NCBI GenBank assembly: GCA_021819205.1
Contig: JAKARV010000008.1
Span: 1-64,000 of the forward strand
DNA length: 64,000 nucleotides
Reading direction: 5' to 3'
Origin: Actinomycetes bacterium
Lineage (GTDB): Bacteria; Actinomycetota; Acidimicrobiia; Acidimicrobiales; Acidimicrobiaceae
Shown here: piece by piece, positions 36,467 through 44,771 of the stretch
Position numbering within the stretch: position 1 is the stretch's first letter
Layout: the number at the start of each line of letters is the position of its first letter
Made by a program: the position numbers and the translations under genes
The notes under the pieces: model-generated
Told to the model about the DNA's origin: nothing
Database searches by the model: none
The model's input: only the letters and a program-made list of their open reading frames with translations

Positions 36467-37945
36467 TTAGGCGAATTCGCCACCAGCTACGGTCTCCTCG
36501 CTTGGATCTAGCCGGAGAGAGCGAATCGCGATGGTCGCGATGAGGAATGCCGAGATCCCGAAGAGTGCCGCCAGTCGGAAGGCCATGTCCCAGCCGTGGA
36601 CAGTCGCGGTGGTCGTCGCCTGCGTTAGGGAGACGAGATGCTGCTCGATGGATGGTCGGAGCGCGCCAAAGTCCCGAATCCCGGATGCTACCGCCTCGGT
36701 GACCAAAACCGTAAGTCCAATAGTACCTCCTACCTGTTGGCCCACGTTTACCAGGGCAGATGCCATCCCCGCCTGGTGTTGAGGTACATTGTGCGTCGCC
36801 AGCGGAAAGATTGAGACGAAAGACATGCCTGCGCCAATCGCCAGGGACAGTAGAGGGAAGAGCGTATCGAGGTAGCCCGACGATGGAGTAAGGAATGAAA
36901 GCCAGTACATAGCTCCCGCGATCATCAGCGAGCCAAGCATCAGGAACGGTTTTGGCCCGACCTTATGCACCAAGCGGGAGGCGAGCTGTGCCGAAGCCAT
37001 GATTCCAAGTGTCATTGGCAGGAATGCGATGCCGGCCTTGGTTGGGGAGTAGCCCATCACCTCTTGCATGAACTGGGTGAGAAAGAAGAATACGCCAAAC
37101 ATCCCGGCGGTGACGAAAAGGATCATAGCTACTGCGCCACCGCGATCCCGATCCTGAAGAATCGCAAAGTTAATCAGCGGTTCCTTTATTTTCAGTTCAG
37201 TGAAAACAAAAGCGGTGAGCAGTATCACCCCGGTAACCAAGAAGCCAAGGGTGGTCGAGTTGGTCCACGAGGTTGTGGAGGCGTGGATAAGGCCGTATAC
37301 CAGGGTTGCTAGCCCTGCGGTGCCGAGAACGGCCCCGACGTAGTCGATGCTTCCTTTCACCCGCTCGCTCTCCGAGAGCACGGACATGCTCAGGAAGACC
37401 AGCAGAACTGCGATAGGGGTGTTTACAAAGAATACCCACCGCCAGGACAGGTACTGAGTGAGCGCGCCCCCTGCAAGGAGGCCGATTGCAGCCCCGCCCG
37501 CAGAGACCGCAGAATAGATTGCAAAGGCCCGGGCCCGCTCGTGGAGTTCAGAGAAGTTGCTGGATATGAGCGCCAGGGCGGTCGGAGAGGCGATAGCGGC
37601 GCCGATGCCCTGAATTGCGCGGCCCGCGAGCAGCCAGCCGGACGATGTGGCCATACCGCCAAAGAGGCTGGCGGCGGCAAAAATCGTAATTCCGGTGATG
37701 AACATCTTTCTTCTGCCAAAGATGTCGCCCGATCGCCCTCCGAGCAGAAGAAGGCCGCCAAACACCAGCGTGTATGCGTTGACAATCCAGGAGAGTCCGG
37801 TCGGGGAGAAGTGAAGGGCGTTGCGTATTGTCGGCAACGCGACGTTCACGATAGTCATGTCCAGTACGATCATGAGCTGCGCTCCGGCGATCACGGCGAT
37901 TGCCAGTCCGCCGTGGCGCTTGTGTGGTGTCGGTGTCTCGTTCAC
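36467..37945 (-). CDS. MFS drug:H+ antiporter, DHA2 (EmrB/QacA) family
   Basis: 492 residues with fourteen hydrophobic helices. DHA2 signatures are motif D1 VLDMTIVNVALPTI, motif A GGRSGDIFGRRKMF, motif B GRAIQGIGAAI and motif C-like GLLAGGALTQYLSWRW. It exports drugs or other amphipathic compounds using the proton gradient; the substrate is unknown. Its start faces an AT-rich intergenic region with a TATAAT box. No TetR regulator adjoins it. Confidence 0.92.
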   Translation of the reverse strand: MNETPTPHKRHGGLAIAVIAGAQLMIVLDMTIVNVALPTIRNALHFSPTGLSWIVNAYTLVFGGLLLLGGRSGDIFGRRKMFITGITIFAAASLFGGMATSSGWLLAGRAIQGIGAAIASPTALALISSNFSELHERARAFAIYSAVSAGGAAIGLLAGGALTQYLSWRWVFFVNTPIAVLLVFLSMSVLSESERVKGSIDYVGAVLGTAGLATLVYGLIHASTTSWTNSTTLGFLVTGVILLTAFVFTELKIKEPLINFAILQDRDRGGAVAMILFVTAGMFGVFFFLTQFMQEVMGYSPTKAGIAFLPMTLGIMASAQLASRLVHKVGPKPFLMLGSLMIAGAMYWLSFLTPSSGYLDTLFPLLSLAIGAGMSFVSIFPLATHNVPQHQAGMASALVNVGQQVGGTIGLTVLVTEAVASGIRDFGALRPSIEQHLVSLTQATTTATVHGWDMAFRLAALFGISAFLIATIAIRSLRLDPSEETVAGGEFA

Positions 37946-38013
37946 GCGTTTCCCTTCGTTATACTTCTTCTGCCCGGTTCAAACGCCGCAATTATGGGTT
38001 GTATTCCACAATA

Positions 38014-38019
38014 ATTATA
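38014..38019 (-). promoter_or_regulatory. -10 box TATAAT for the DHA2 transporter gene
   Basis: Perfect TATAAT on the minus strand in an AT-rich stretch, about 70 bases before the start codon; no clear -35 at standard spacing (TTAACA lies at 19 bases). Confidence 0.4.
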
Positions 38020-38088
38020 AAACAACAACAAACACACTTGTTAACTGCGGCGATGAATCACTAAAGGGTAACTTAAGCGCGGACCCCT

Positions 38089-38094
38089 TATAAT
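38089..38094 (+). promoter_or_regulatory. -10 box TATAAT for ccdA, possibly leaderless
   Basis: Perfect TATAAT whose last base is 7 bases before GTG 38102, the spacing at which the transcript would begin at or next to the start codon. No good -35 was seen. Confidence 0.4.
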
Positions 38095-38101
38095 CGACTG
38101 G

Positions 38102-38851
38102 GTGGGATCGGCGATGATTTATGTGATCGCCTTTGGCGGAGGGCTATTGTCGTTTCTTTCTCCCTGCGTGCTTCCGCTGGTTCCGGCCTACCTCTCGGTC
38201 GTATCGGGCATCGACGCTCCGGAGATGGCGAAGGGTGGCGGCAAAGAGCTTGGAAAGGTTGCGGTCTCAACTGCGCTTTTTATCTCCGGCTTTACCCTGG
38301 TCTTCACGCTCCTCGGGCTTTCGGCCTCCGCCCTTGGCGAGGTGCTAAGCCGTTACCATCTGGTGATCGAGCGGATCGGCGGAGCAGTCCTCGTCGGCAT
38401 GGCTCTCTACTTAGTGGCCACGAGGTTCTCGGATCGGCCGCTCTTTTTTATCGAGCGGAGATTCCACCCAAATCTTGGAAGGTTCGGCAGGTTCGGAGCG
38501 CCAGTGGCCGGAATGGCTTTCGGCTTCGGCTGGACTCCATGCATAGGGCCGATCTTGGCTTCGATTCTCGCAGTTGCCGCCAATTCGGCGCGCGTTGGCG
38601 AGGGAGCGTTGTTGCTGGCCGCCTACTCGCTTGGTCTCGGGGTTCCATTTTTGCTGACAGGGTTGCTGCTGGCGAGGGCTTTTGGCGCGTTCGGTTTTAT
38701 CAAGCGGCATTTTGGGGCGATAAACCTCGCCTCGGCGGCGGTGCTCCTGCTTTTTGGCGGGTTGATGCTTTTTAACGACTTTTTTTGGGTTACGGTTCAT
38801 CTTCAGGAGTTGGCATCGGCTATGGGGCTGTCTTTTCTGAACAATCTCTAG
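38102..38851 (+). CDS. ccdA: cytochrome c biogenesis / thiol transport protein CcdA
   Basis: Carries reducing equivalents from cytoplasmic thioredoxin to the outside for cytochrome c maturation or disulfide control. The 249-residue chain has six helices and the redox cysteine pair Cys22 (SFLSPCVLP) and Cys147 (GFGWTPCIGP), each in a conserved proline context. GTG 38102 is retained because a TATAAT lies just upstream and could give a leaderless message; ATG 38114 (codon 5) is equally possible. No thioredoxin-like or ResB partner is in the window. Confidence 0.92.
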   Translation: MGSAMIYVIAFGGGLLSFLSPCVLPLVPAYLSVVSGIDAPEMAKGGGKELGKVAVSTALFISGFTLVFTLLGLSASALGEVLSRYHLVIERIGGAVLVGMALYLVATRFSDRPLFFIERRFHPNLGRFGRFGAPVAGMAFGFGWTPCIGPILASILAVAANSARVGEGALLLAAYSLGLGVPFLLTGLLLARAFGAFGFIKRHFGAINLASAAVLLLFGGLMLFNDFFWVTVHLQELASAMGLSFLNNL

Positions 38852-38901
38852 ACGTCTTGACTTCGGGAGTATTTGCGGCAAAGTTCATTAGCATGTAGGC
38901 G

Positions 38902-39405
38902 ATGGTAGAGGTTGAGGTAGCAGGCGTAAAGGTAGATCTGCGATCGAATTCGCCAGTGCTTCTTCTGCAGGAACGTTCGTCTCCATACCGGGTCGTGCCA
39001 ATTTTCATTGGAGTTCCGGAGGCTAACGCAATCGACTTGGTGCTCTCCCGCGTAGAGCCTCAACGACCGCTGACGCACGATCTGATAAAGCTTGTCATGG
39101 ATGAACTCGATGCCCAGATCGAGAGGGTGGTGGTGACGGAACTTCGGAACGGTACCTACTTTGCCGATCTGGTGATGCTTGCGGGCGGGATCGACCGGGT
39201 TATCAGCGCCAGACCGTCCGACGCTATCGCCATCGCTCTGCGGAGCGATGCTCCGATATTCGTTTCGGATGCGATCATGAACGCGGAGGGTACGGTTATC
39301 GAAGAGGGGGAGCCCGAGGAGGCGGACGAGGGATCCCAGGAGACGATTGTCGGGCAGTTTCGCGAATTTCTCAACGAGATTCGGCCAGAGGACTTTTCTG
39401 AGTGA
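38902..39405 (+). CDS. bifunctional nuclease family protein (DUF151)
   Basis: 167 residues. The DUF151 core is clear: PIFIGVPEANAIDL, RPLTHDLIKLVMDELDAQIERVVV and SARPSDAIAIALR. It is followed by an acidic tail. Plant and bacterial homologues are reported to have nuclease activity, but the physiological role in actinobacteria is unclear. In many actinobacteria the gene directly adjoins the MerR-FHA-gcvH block. Here a frameshifted small gene and a decayed TnpB gene lie between. Confidence 0.9.
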   Translation: MVEVEVAGVKVDLRSNSPVLLLQERSSPYRVVPIFIGVPEANAIDLVLSRVEPQRPLTHDLIKLVMDELDAQIERVVVTELRNGTYFADLVMLAGGIDRVISARPSDAIAIALRSDAPIFVSDAIMNAEGTVIEEGEPEEADEGSQETIVGQFREFLNEIRPEDFSE

Positions 39406-39472
39406 GGTAATCGCACTTCAAAATGCTCTCATATTGATCGGATAGGTTCAGGCTTTCTGGTTAGGAGACGTG

Positions 39473-39872
39473 ATGGGGAAGAAAGGCGTGGTCGGTATGG
39501 TCGCCGTTGGGTCCGCCTTGATAGCTGGGGGTTTCTCGGTTTCGGCCTCGCTGGGTATAGCTGCAAGCATCGGATTAACATTTTCGGTGGCCGTGGCGTT
39601 ATTGGCGGTGGTTTCCCAGCGCCGATCCAAGGCTAGCGGGGGAGAGTGGTACGGAGACGGTTAGCTACGAAAATGGTCGCCAGCGAACCATCCTTTACGG
39701 CGGAGATCGGGGAGGCGACTCCTGGTTGGGCTGGTTCTGGCGTTCGATCTACCGTATTCAGGATGCGGATGGTGCGGCCCGGCCGACGCCGCTAGGTACG
39801 ACCGAAGCCAGAGCGATTTGTTCCGTAGCAGTGCTGGACCAGATCCGGAATGAAAACAATCGATTAGCTTGA
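39473..39872 (+). pseudogene. small membrane protein gene with an apparent +1 frameshift at a G5 run
   Basis: From ATG 39473 (GGAG 5 bases upstream) the frame encodes a hydrophobic N-terminal half with one or two helices and stops at 39664. Dropping one G from the run GGGGG at 39638-39642 continues it for 76 more codons to TGA 39870-39872. The added part reads like real protein (GGDRGGDSWLGWFWRSIYRI, then LDQIRNENNRLA) and itself has no start codon. The restored product would be about 132 residues: a membrane segment plus a soluble tail of unknown function. An assembly error, a true mutation or programmed slippage could each explain it. Confidence 0.6.
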
Positions 39873-39929
39873 CCCCACATCGGCTGAGGGTTTTGGCCCC
39901 ACCGCTGCTCGTGTAGCATGGCGCAGGGA

Positions 39930-40575
39930 AGCTCTTGCACCTGAGTTTCGAGACCGGTTGCTCTGGGGTGGTTTCTCTTTCAGCAGGCACTGGCTGAACG
40001 TGGCGTATCAGAACTTTTCCAATTCGGTCACTGCCAAACGCAAAAGACGCAAGCTTGCCCCTTTGCACGTCTGTCGTCGTGGGCTTCACTCATATTGGGA
40101 TCCTTGGCGACGGATCCAATATCAGCACTCTCCGCTTCCTGCGGTAGTAGGAGAGGAAGCTTAAGTGCGCAACAGCTTGAGCAATCTCGCACCCCTAAGG
40201 GATTGGCGGACAGGCTTAGGCAGGGCTGAACATCGCTAGTACATGCCCAGGTGGGCGATGCACGGCGCGAGCTTTACAGCATCGACAGAGTTGTGCCAAC
40301 CCAGCCAGGTGTGCTCGGTATCCGTCGCCAAGGACGGTCCGCAAACCACTGCGTGCCCGAGAGTGGACCTTGGACGGGCGTGAAGTCGTTCTTGAGCGGG
40401 AGATCAACGTGGCAAGGGACGCCGGCTGGGGGTGTCAGCGCTGTTGAGCGCGGGCAAGGCCACGGCTTGCTGTGGCGCAGTGCGAGGAAGCAGGAACCAT
40501 TTGAGGTGCCTCGCGATGGGTCACGGCAGGGATTTCCCTGCTTTAGGCGGGAGAGGACGTCAACGTGGCGGTGAC
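39930..40575 (+). pseudogene. decayed tnpB (IS200/IS605-IS607 accessory RNA-guided nuclease)
   Basis: Protein pieces of TnpB appear in order across shifting frames. First comes LFQQAL, then LNVAYQNFSNSVTAKRKRRKLAP (expected LRNLxxAYxNFFxSxxGKRKGRKxxxP; about 39975-40065). Then a badly eroded middle. Then ELYSIDRVVPT and SQVCSVSVAKDGP (expected xxIDRxxPSSQxCSxCGxxxGP; about 40270-40340), LRAREWTLDG, and LEREINVARD (the RuvC-III motif DRDxNAARN; about 40375-40420). Last come KQEP and RQGFP, then EDVN at about 40555. Zinc-ribbon cysteines are largely lost and several frameshifts are needed, so it is dead. The end overlaps the merR 3' end by about 15 bases. Start of the relic is approximate. Confidence 0.75.
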
Positions 40576-41366
40576 GCAACGCCGTGCAGATTGCTCATCG
40601 CGTTTTCAAGAAGAAGGGAGCGCAGCTGCGTCCCGGCGCTCTTCATCTCCTCGAGGCGAGCCAAAGCGCTGGCTCGCGATTCGGGGCTGCGCTGCCGAAG
40701 GAGAGGCGTAATAACCTGCTCGAGAAACCCGGCCTCACGCTCTGCGGAGCTTCGGTAGAGGCGTAGGTGCCGCGGTTCGATGCCGAGCTTGCAGAAGCGT
40801 TGTGCAGCTTTCACCGTCTCTAATTCGAGAGGAGTGAAATGTAGGCGTCCGGCTACGTTGATACCGCGAACCAAGCCGTGAGCGATCATCTCGCGAATGA
40901 GGTCGGGCGTTGTTTCGGCAATCTCGGCGACCTCGTCGGCGTCGTAGAACTCAGGGCGCCTGTTCTGGGGTTCCGGGGGGGACACCTCTTGTGGCGGTTC
41001 CGAAAAAAGTTCTTCTTGTCGTTGCGTGCTGTCAAGGTGATCTTTGATCTTCTTCAACGGCATAAAAGTGTTCTTCTGAATATCGAGGATGGTGGCCAAA
41101 CGCTCTATGTCGCTTTGATAGAAGCGCCTGTAGCCTGCTGCAGAGCGTTCGGGCGCTATCAACCCTTGGCTCTCCAGGAATCGGATCTTCGAAATGGTGA
41201 CTTCGGGAAAGTCTCGCTGGAGGAGAGAAAGAACCTCTTTGATGGAGTATTCGGTCCCGCTCTCGCCTGCGATCACGGCTAACTGCGGGGGGGCTACGGC
41301 CTTGAAGCCGGTGTCCTCACGAACAGAAAGCGGTACTTGCCGATTTGAATCTCGTTGCCGTGCCAC
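40560..41366 (-). CDS. MerR-family regulator (FtsR-like)
   Basis: 268-residue DNA-binding protein. The winged-helix part is at about residues 40-100 (YSIKEVLSLLQRDFPEVTISKIRFLESQGLI, then RSAAGYRRFYQSDIERL). A second HTH-like segment lies near 145-190 (YDADEVAEIAETTPDLIREMI). This twin arrangement and the gcvH-FHA neighbours match the actinobacterial FtsR type, implicated in control of cell division genes. GTG 41366 has a clear GAGGAGG 7 bases upstream, although it overlaps the FHA gene by 73 bases; GTG 41276 is the fallback. The last codons and stop lie within the TnpB relic, so the C terminus (VASPPR) may be acquired. Confidence 0.85.
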   Translation of the reverse strand: MARQRDSNRQVPLSVREDTGFKAVAPPQLAVIAGESGTEYSIKEVLSLLQRDFPEVTISKIRFLESQGLIAPERSAAGYRRFYQSDIERLATILDIQKNTFMPLKKIKDHLDSTQRQEELFSEPPQEVSPPEPQNRRPEFYDADEVAEIAETTPDLIREMIAHGLVRGINVAGRLHFTPLELETVKAAQRFCKLGIEPRHLRLYRSSAEREAGFLEQVITPLLRQRSPESRASALARLEEMKSAGTQLRSLLLENAMSNLHGVASPPR

Positions 41367-41779
41367 AGTTGGGCCTCCTCAACCCGTTGATAATTTACAT
41401 AGGTTCCGTTTAACGATCCCACGTCGACCAGAAGATACCCTTCGTCGTTCCGGCGGATCTCCGCGTGCCGCCGCGATACGGTTACGTTGTTCAGGAAAAC
41501 ATCACTGTCAGGATGCCTGCCAATGGTTATAACCGGGCGGTCGAGCCCGTACCAGGATCCAGCTTCGGGACCGGTGCGGAGGATGAGAAGGGCATACTCT
41601 CCGGTGGGGGGAATGGGGAAATCGTTTTGCGTATCCTCGCCCCGGTTTGGCTGGCTCGCCTCGACTATGCCCAGGGTATGGGTGGCTTCATCCTGGCCAG
41701 TCTCGAGCGGTGTCCCGCAGGAGGAGCAGTACTTGGCGTCGTCCGCGTTGGAGTGGCGGCAATGGCTGCAGACTGTCAA
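41294..41779 (-). CDS. zinc-ribbon FHA protein (GarA/OdhI-like)
   Basis: 161 residues. A zinc ribbon with Cys4, Cys7, Cys18 and Cys21 opens the chain. A linker with a Thr pair (EATHTLG) sits where GarA/OdhI proteins carry the kinase target. An FHA domain follows from about 75 to 155 (GRHPDSDVFLNNVTVSRRHAEI and GSLNGTYVN), which binds phosphothreonine. GarA/OdhI proteins switch 2-oxoglutarate metabolism under PknB/PknG control; that role here is inferred from domains and context. Start TTG 41779 puts the zinc ribbon at the N terminus. Confidence 0.88.
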   Translation of the reverse strand: MTVCSHCRHSNADDAKYCSSCGTPLETGQDEATHTLGIVEASQPNRGEDTQNDFPIPPTGEYALLILRTGPEAGSWYGLDRPVITIGRHPDSDVFLNNVTVSRRHAEIRRNDEGYLLVDVGSLNGTYVNYQRVEEAQLWHGNEIQIGKYRFLFVRTPASRP

Positions 41780-41825
41780 ATCAAACCCTTTGCACTACCA
41801 ATTGCCCGTCACCCCGAAAAACCCG

Positions 41826-42203
41826 CTATCGTTGCTGAATTAACGCGCGGTAACCCTGCTGGTCAAGCACGGTCGATAAGTCGACGGTCCCAGCAATCTT
41901 GCATATCCAACCTTCGCCGTACGGGTCTTCGTTAATTAGTTCCGGCCGCTCGTTTAGCGCATCATTGATCTCGGTTATGGTGCCAGTTAGCGGCGCGTAA
42001 ACATCGGACACCGACTTGGTGGACTCGATCTCCGCAATCGAGTCTCCGGCAGCAACCTCCTTGCCAATTTGGGGCAGCCCGACGTAGACGACATCTCCGA
42101 GTGCATCCTGCGCATAATCGGTAACGCCGACAGTTACCGCATCCGCTCCAGCGTCTAGCCACTCATGGTCGGAGGTGTAGTTGAGGTGCTCAGGGAAGTT
42201 CAT
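41826..42203 (-). CDS. gcvH: glycine cleavage system H protein
   Basis: Lipoyl carrier shuttling the aminomethyl group between P, T and L proteins. 125 residues with the lipoylation Lys63 in IESTKSVSDVYAP and the flanking GDSIAEIE hairpin. The usual DHEWL is present near residue 12. It is in the FHA-MerR direction, 46 bases ahead of the FHA gene. The T and P genes are on the other strand at 46-50 kb. The L protein is not in the window. Confidence 0.96.
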   Translation of the reverse strand: MNFPEHLNYTSDHEWLDAGADAVTVGVTDYAQDALGDVVYVGLPQIGKEVAAGDSIAEIESTKSVSDVYAPLTGTITEINDALNERPELINEDPYGEGWICKIAGTVDLSTVLDQQGYRALIQQR

Positions 42204-42269
42204 ATTTGCTTAGGTTAGCTTGGCGGAAGTTGCGCCGCTTCAAAGTTCGTGAAAATTTGTGAGCCCAGT

Positions 42270-44771
42270 TCAGATTCCGCGGGCAGAGGCGACCCTAGTT
42301 TTAACCTCTTCTAGCAGGGACTCCGCTTGTTCTCGATCGGGTGCTCCGGCCCAGAGTCGCATTAGAGGCTCGGAGTGGTCCGGTGCGGCGAACCAGAAAG
42401 ATCCTCCCCTATCGACTCGGATGCCGTCGATGGCGAGAAGCTGATCGTGCGGGAGGTTTTCAGCGGCGGCTCGCAGGTTTCGCATCGTTATCCCCATGCT
42501 TCCGTAGGAGACCGGGACCGATCCGTCTACTACAGCCGGGACGGAAAGGTGGAGTCGCAGATCGGAGAGGCGCTGTCCGGTTGCGGCGAGGCCGGATAAC
42601 AGGAGACGTAGTGCAGCGGTTGCGTCTGGCGAGGAGGTGCAGCCAGAGAGGTAAAATATCCCTTCCGAAGAGACCCCAAGGCTGATCTGTTCCCTGCCCT
42701 CCACCGACGCCGCAATTTCGCTCGGGTTTATGCCGCACCACTCAAAATCGAGTTCCAGCTCGGCCGCGAGCAATGCGATATTGGCCGGCATGTTTACCGG
42801 ACAGGTGATTCGGGAGACCGTGCCGGCGATACCGGTCACCCGCACGAGTACCGAAGCCAACTCGGCATCGGGGACGGGTGATCCGCGGTCGTCGATGATC
42901 CGGAGCCGTTCACCGCTCTGGTCGACTATCAAGCCCAAGTCGGCTTTGGACGCGGCGACAAGATCGGCTACCGAAGCCATCTGCTGGGGCAAAGAGAGCT
43001 CGATCGCCCTCGCTGTCGAGGCGTAAGGGTTTATGGCGAGGGCGTCCATCTGCCACGATGCAAGGATTTGGGGCAGGGTGATCGCACCGAGGCCGAAAGA
43101 GTAGTCAACCACGATTCGGAACTGGGCTTCGCGAACTCGGTAGGAGTCGGGAGCCGATGTAATCTCGGACTTCCAAGCATCTAACGAGCGTGACTGCAAC
43201 CGCAGATCTCCGATTTCGGAGGCGGACACGCGGCGGAAGTCCTCGCGTTCGAGGGCACGCTCTACCTTCCGCCTCTCCTGGCTGGTCAAGTCGACGCCAT
43301 GGGCGTTGAGGAGGTGGATCACCAGCGACTGGGGGTCCGCGGGGTCGAGAGAGACGTGAACACCGGCAGAAGCGTCGGTATTTGCAACCGAGTGGCGCAG
43401 GATCGGTTTGATGGTGGCCTCGAGATCGATCACGTCTAGCCCGACGGAGTTGAAACCCACCATCAGCGCGCGTTTGATGACCCGTGCGGCCCTGGACGTA
43501 TCACGAGAGCAAAATACTGAGCCGTGGGGCGGGAGAACGGACGCAAAGGCCATGGCTATCCGGGTTGCAAGTTCTGGGTTGATGTCGATGTTGGCCAATC
43601 CGGAGATCCCGAGTGGTCCAAAAACAGTGCGAGTTGAGCCGGTCTCCCAGACGATCGAGTTGGTAACCGTGGACATGGGTTCGACCGTCTTTGCTGGATA
43701 AACCTTAAGATCGGGGTTGATGACGGCATCCCGGCCCACGTACACGTTGTCGCCAAGAACGACCATGTCGTTGATGACCGCTCGGTTGCGAATGTCGGCG
43801 CTCCTCCCGACGATGGCACTTCGTAGACGAACCTCTTCGCCGAGGAAGGCGTGGTCGTAAAGGATTGCCCCATCAATCACGGTGTCGGAACCAATCCGGA
43901 CGTTCTCGCCGACTACCGAGTAGGGGAGGATCCGTGCACCCGGACCGACTTTGACGAAGTCTCCAATGAGCGCTGGCCCGACGATGAGCGCGGTAGGGTC
44001 GATGTCGCAGTTGTTGCCGATGACCACGTTGCTGTCGAAACGGAAGCCGCCGGTCTCGACCTTTACCCGGTTGTCGAGGACATCGCGGTGGGCCTGGAGG
44101 TAACCGTTGAAGGTTCCGACGTCCGCCCAGTATCCTTCGGCGACATAACCGCTCAACTTCTCCTTGTTGGCGAGGATCGCCGGGAAAACATCCTCGGAAA
44201 AGTCGACCGGCTTGCCTTCAGGGATGCGATCAAGAACGTTGGGTTCGAGCACGTAGATACCGGTGTTCGCGGTGTCGCTAAACACTTCGCCCCACGACGG
44301 CTTCTCGACCAACTGCTTGACTCGCCCGTGGTCATCGGTAGCCACTATCCCAAATTCGATCGGGGACTCAACGGCGGTCAAAACCATAGTTGCCAGGGCC
44401 TTGCGTTCTAGATGGAAGGCGACCGCTTTCGACAGATCTATATCGGTCAACACGTCACCGCTGAGCACGATGAACGTCCCTTCAATCAGTTCCTTCGCGT
44501 TTGCAACCGCTCCGGCGGTTCCTAGGGGCGTCTCCTCCTGAAGGTAGCGGATGTGAACGCCGAACTCGCTTCCGTCGCCTAGGTAATTTCGGATCGAGTT
44601 CCCGAGATAGGCCACGGTTACGATGATGTCATCGAATCCGTAGGAGGCCAGCAGGTTGACCACGTGGGCGATCATCGGCCGGTTGGCGATGGGAAGGAGC
44701 GGTTTCGGAACCGTGGAGGTGAGCGGACGAAGTCGTGTTCCCTCCCCTCCGGCGATGATGACTGCTTGCAC
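42270..44771 (-). CDS. sugar nucleotidyltransferase / phosphomannomutase-like fusion
   Basis: 833 residues in three parts. Residues 1-230 form a nucleotidyltransferase (GGEGTRLRPLTSTVPKPLLP, then LSGDVLTDIDL). Residues about 240-370 form a left-handed beta-helix of hexapeptide repeats (VVIGNNCDIDP, VKVGPGARILP, VRIGSDTVIDG). Residues about 375-833 form a phosphohexomutase-like region. It resembles proteins named mannose-1-phosphate guanylyltransferase/phosphomannomutase. In the mutase part I cannot find the usual phosphoserine loop (T-x-SHNP); the matching place reads AGVHVSLDPADPQ, so that part may be inactive or regulatory. GTG 44771 has GGAGG upstream and overlaps the previous stop by one base. 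It probably supplies an activated hexose. Confidence 0.85.
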   Translation of the reverse strand: MQAVIIAGGEGTRLRPLTSTVPKPLLPIANRPMIAHVVNLLASYGFDDIIVTVAYLGNSIRNYLGDGSEFGVHIRYLQEETPLGTAGAVANAKELIEGTFIVLSGDVLTDIDLSKAVAFHLERKALATMVLTAVESPIEFGIVATDDHGRVKQLVEKPSWGEVFSDTANTGIYVLEPNVLDRIPEGKPVDFSEDVFPAILANKEKLSGYVAEGYWADVGTFNGYLQAHRDVLDNRVKVETGGFRFDSNVVIGNNCDIDPTALIVGPALIGDFVKVGPGARILPYSVVGENVRIGSDTVIDGAILYDHAFLGEEVRLRSAIVGRSADIRNRAVINDMVVLGDNVYVGRDAVINPDLKVYPAKTVEPMSTVTNSIVWETGSTRTVFGPLGISGLANIDINPELATRIAMAFASVLPPHGSVFCSRDTSRAARVIKRALMVGFNSVGLDVIDLEATIKPILRHSVANTDASAGVHVSLDPADPQSLVIHLLNAHGVDLTSQERRKVERALEREDFRRVSASEIGDLRLQSRSLDAWKSEITSAPDSYRVREAQFRIVVDYSFGLGAITLPQILASWQMDALAINPYASTARAIELSLPQQMASVADLVAASKADLGLIVDQSGERLRIIDDRGSPVPDAELASVLVRVTGIAGTVSRITCPVNMPANIALLAAELELDFEWCGINPSEIAASVEGREQISLGVSSEGIFYLSGCTSSPDATAALRLLLSGLAATGQRLSDLRLHLSVPAVVDGSVPVSYGSMGITMRNLRAAAENLPHDQLLAIDGIRVDRGGSFWFAAPDHSEPLMRLWAGAPDREQAESLLEEVKTRVASARGI

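Noticed and set aside
39661-40089. 142-codon minus-strand frame across the decayed region
   Set aside because: Runs antisense to TnpB pieces and the frameshifted gene; no motifs and no ribosome site.
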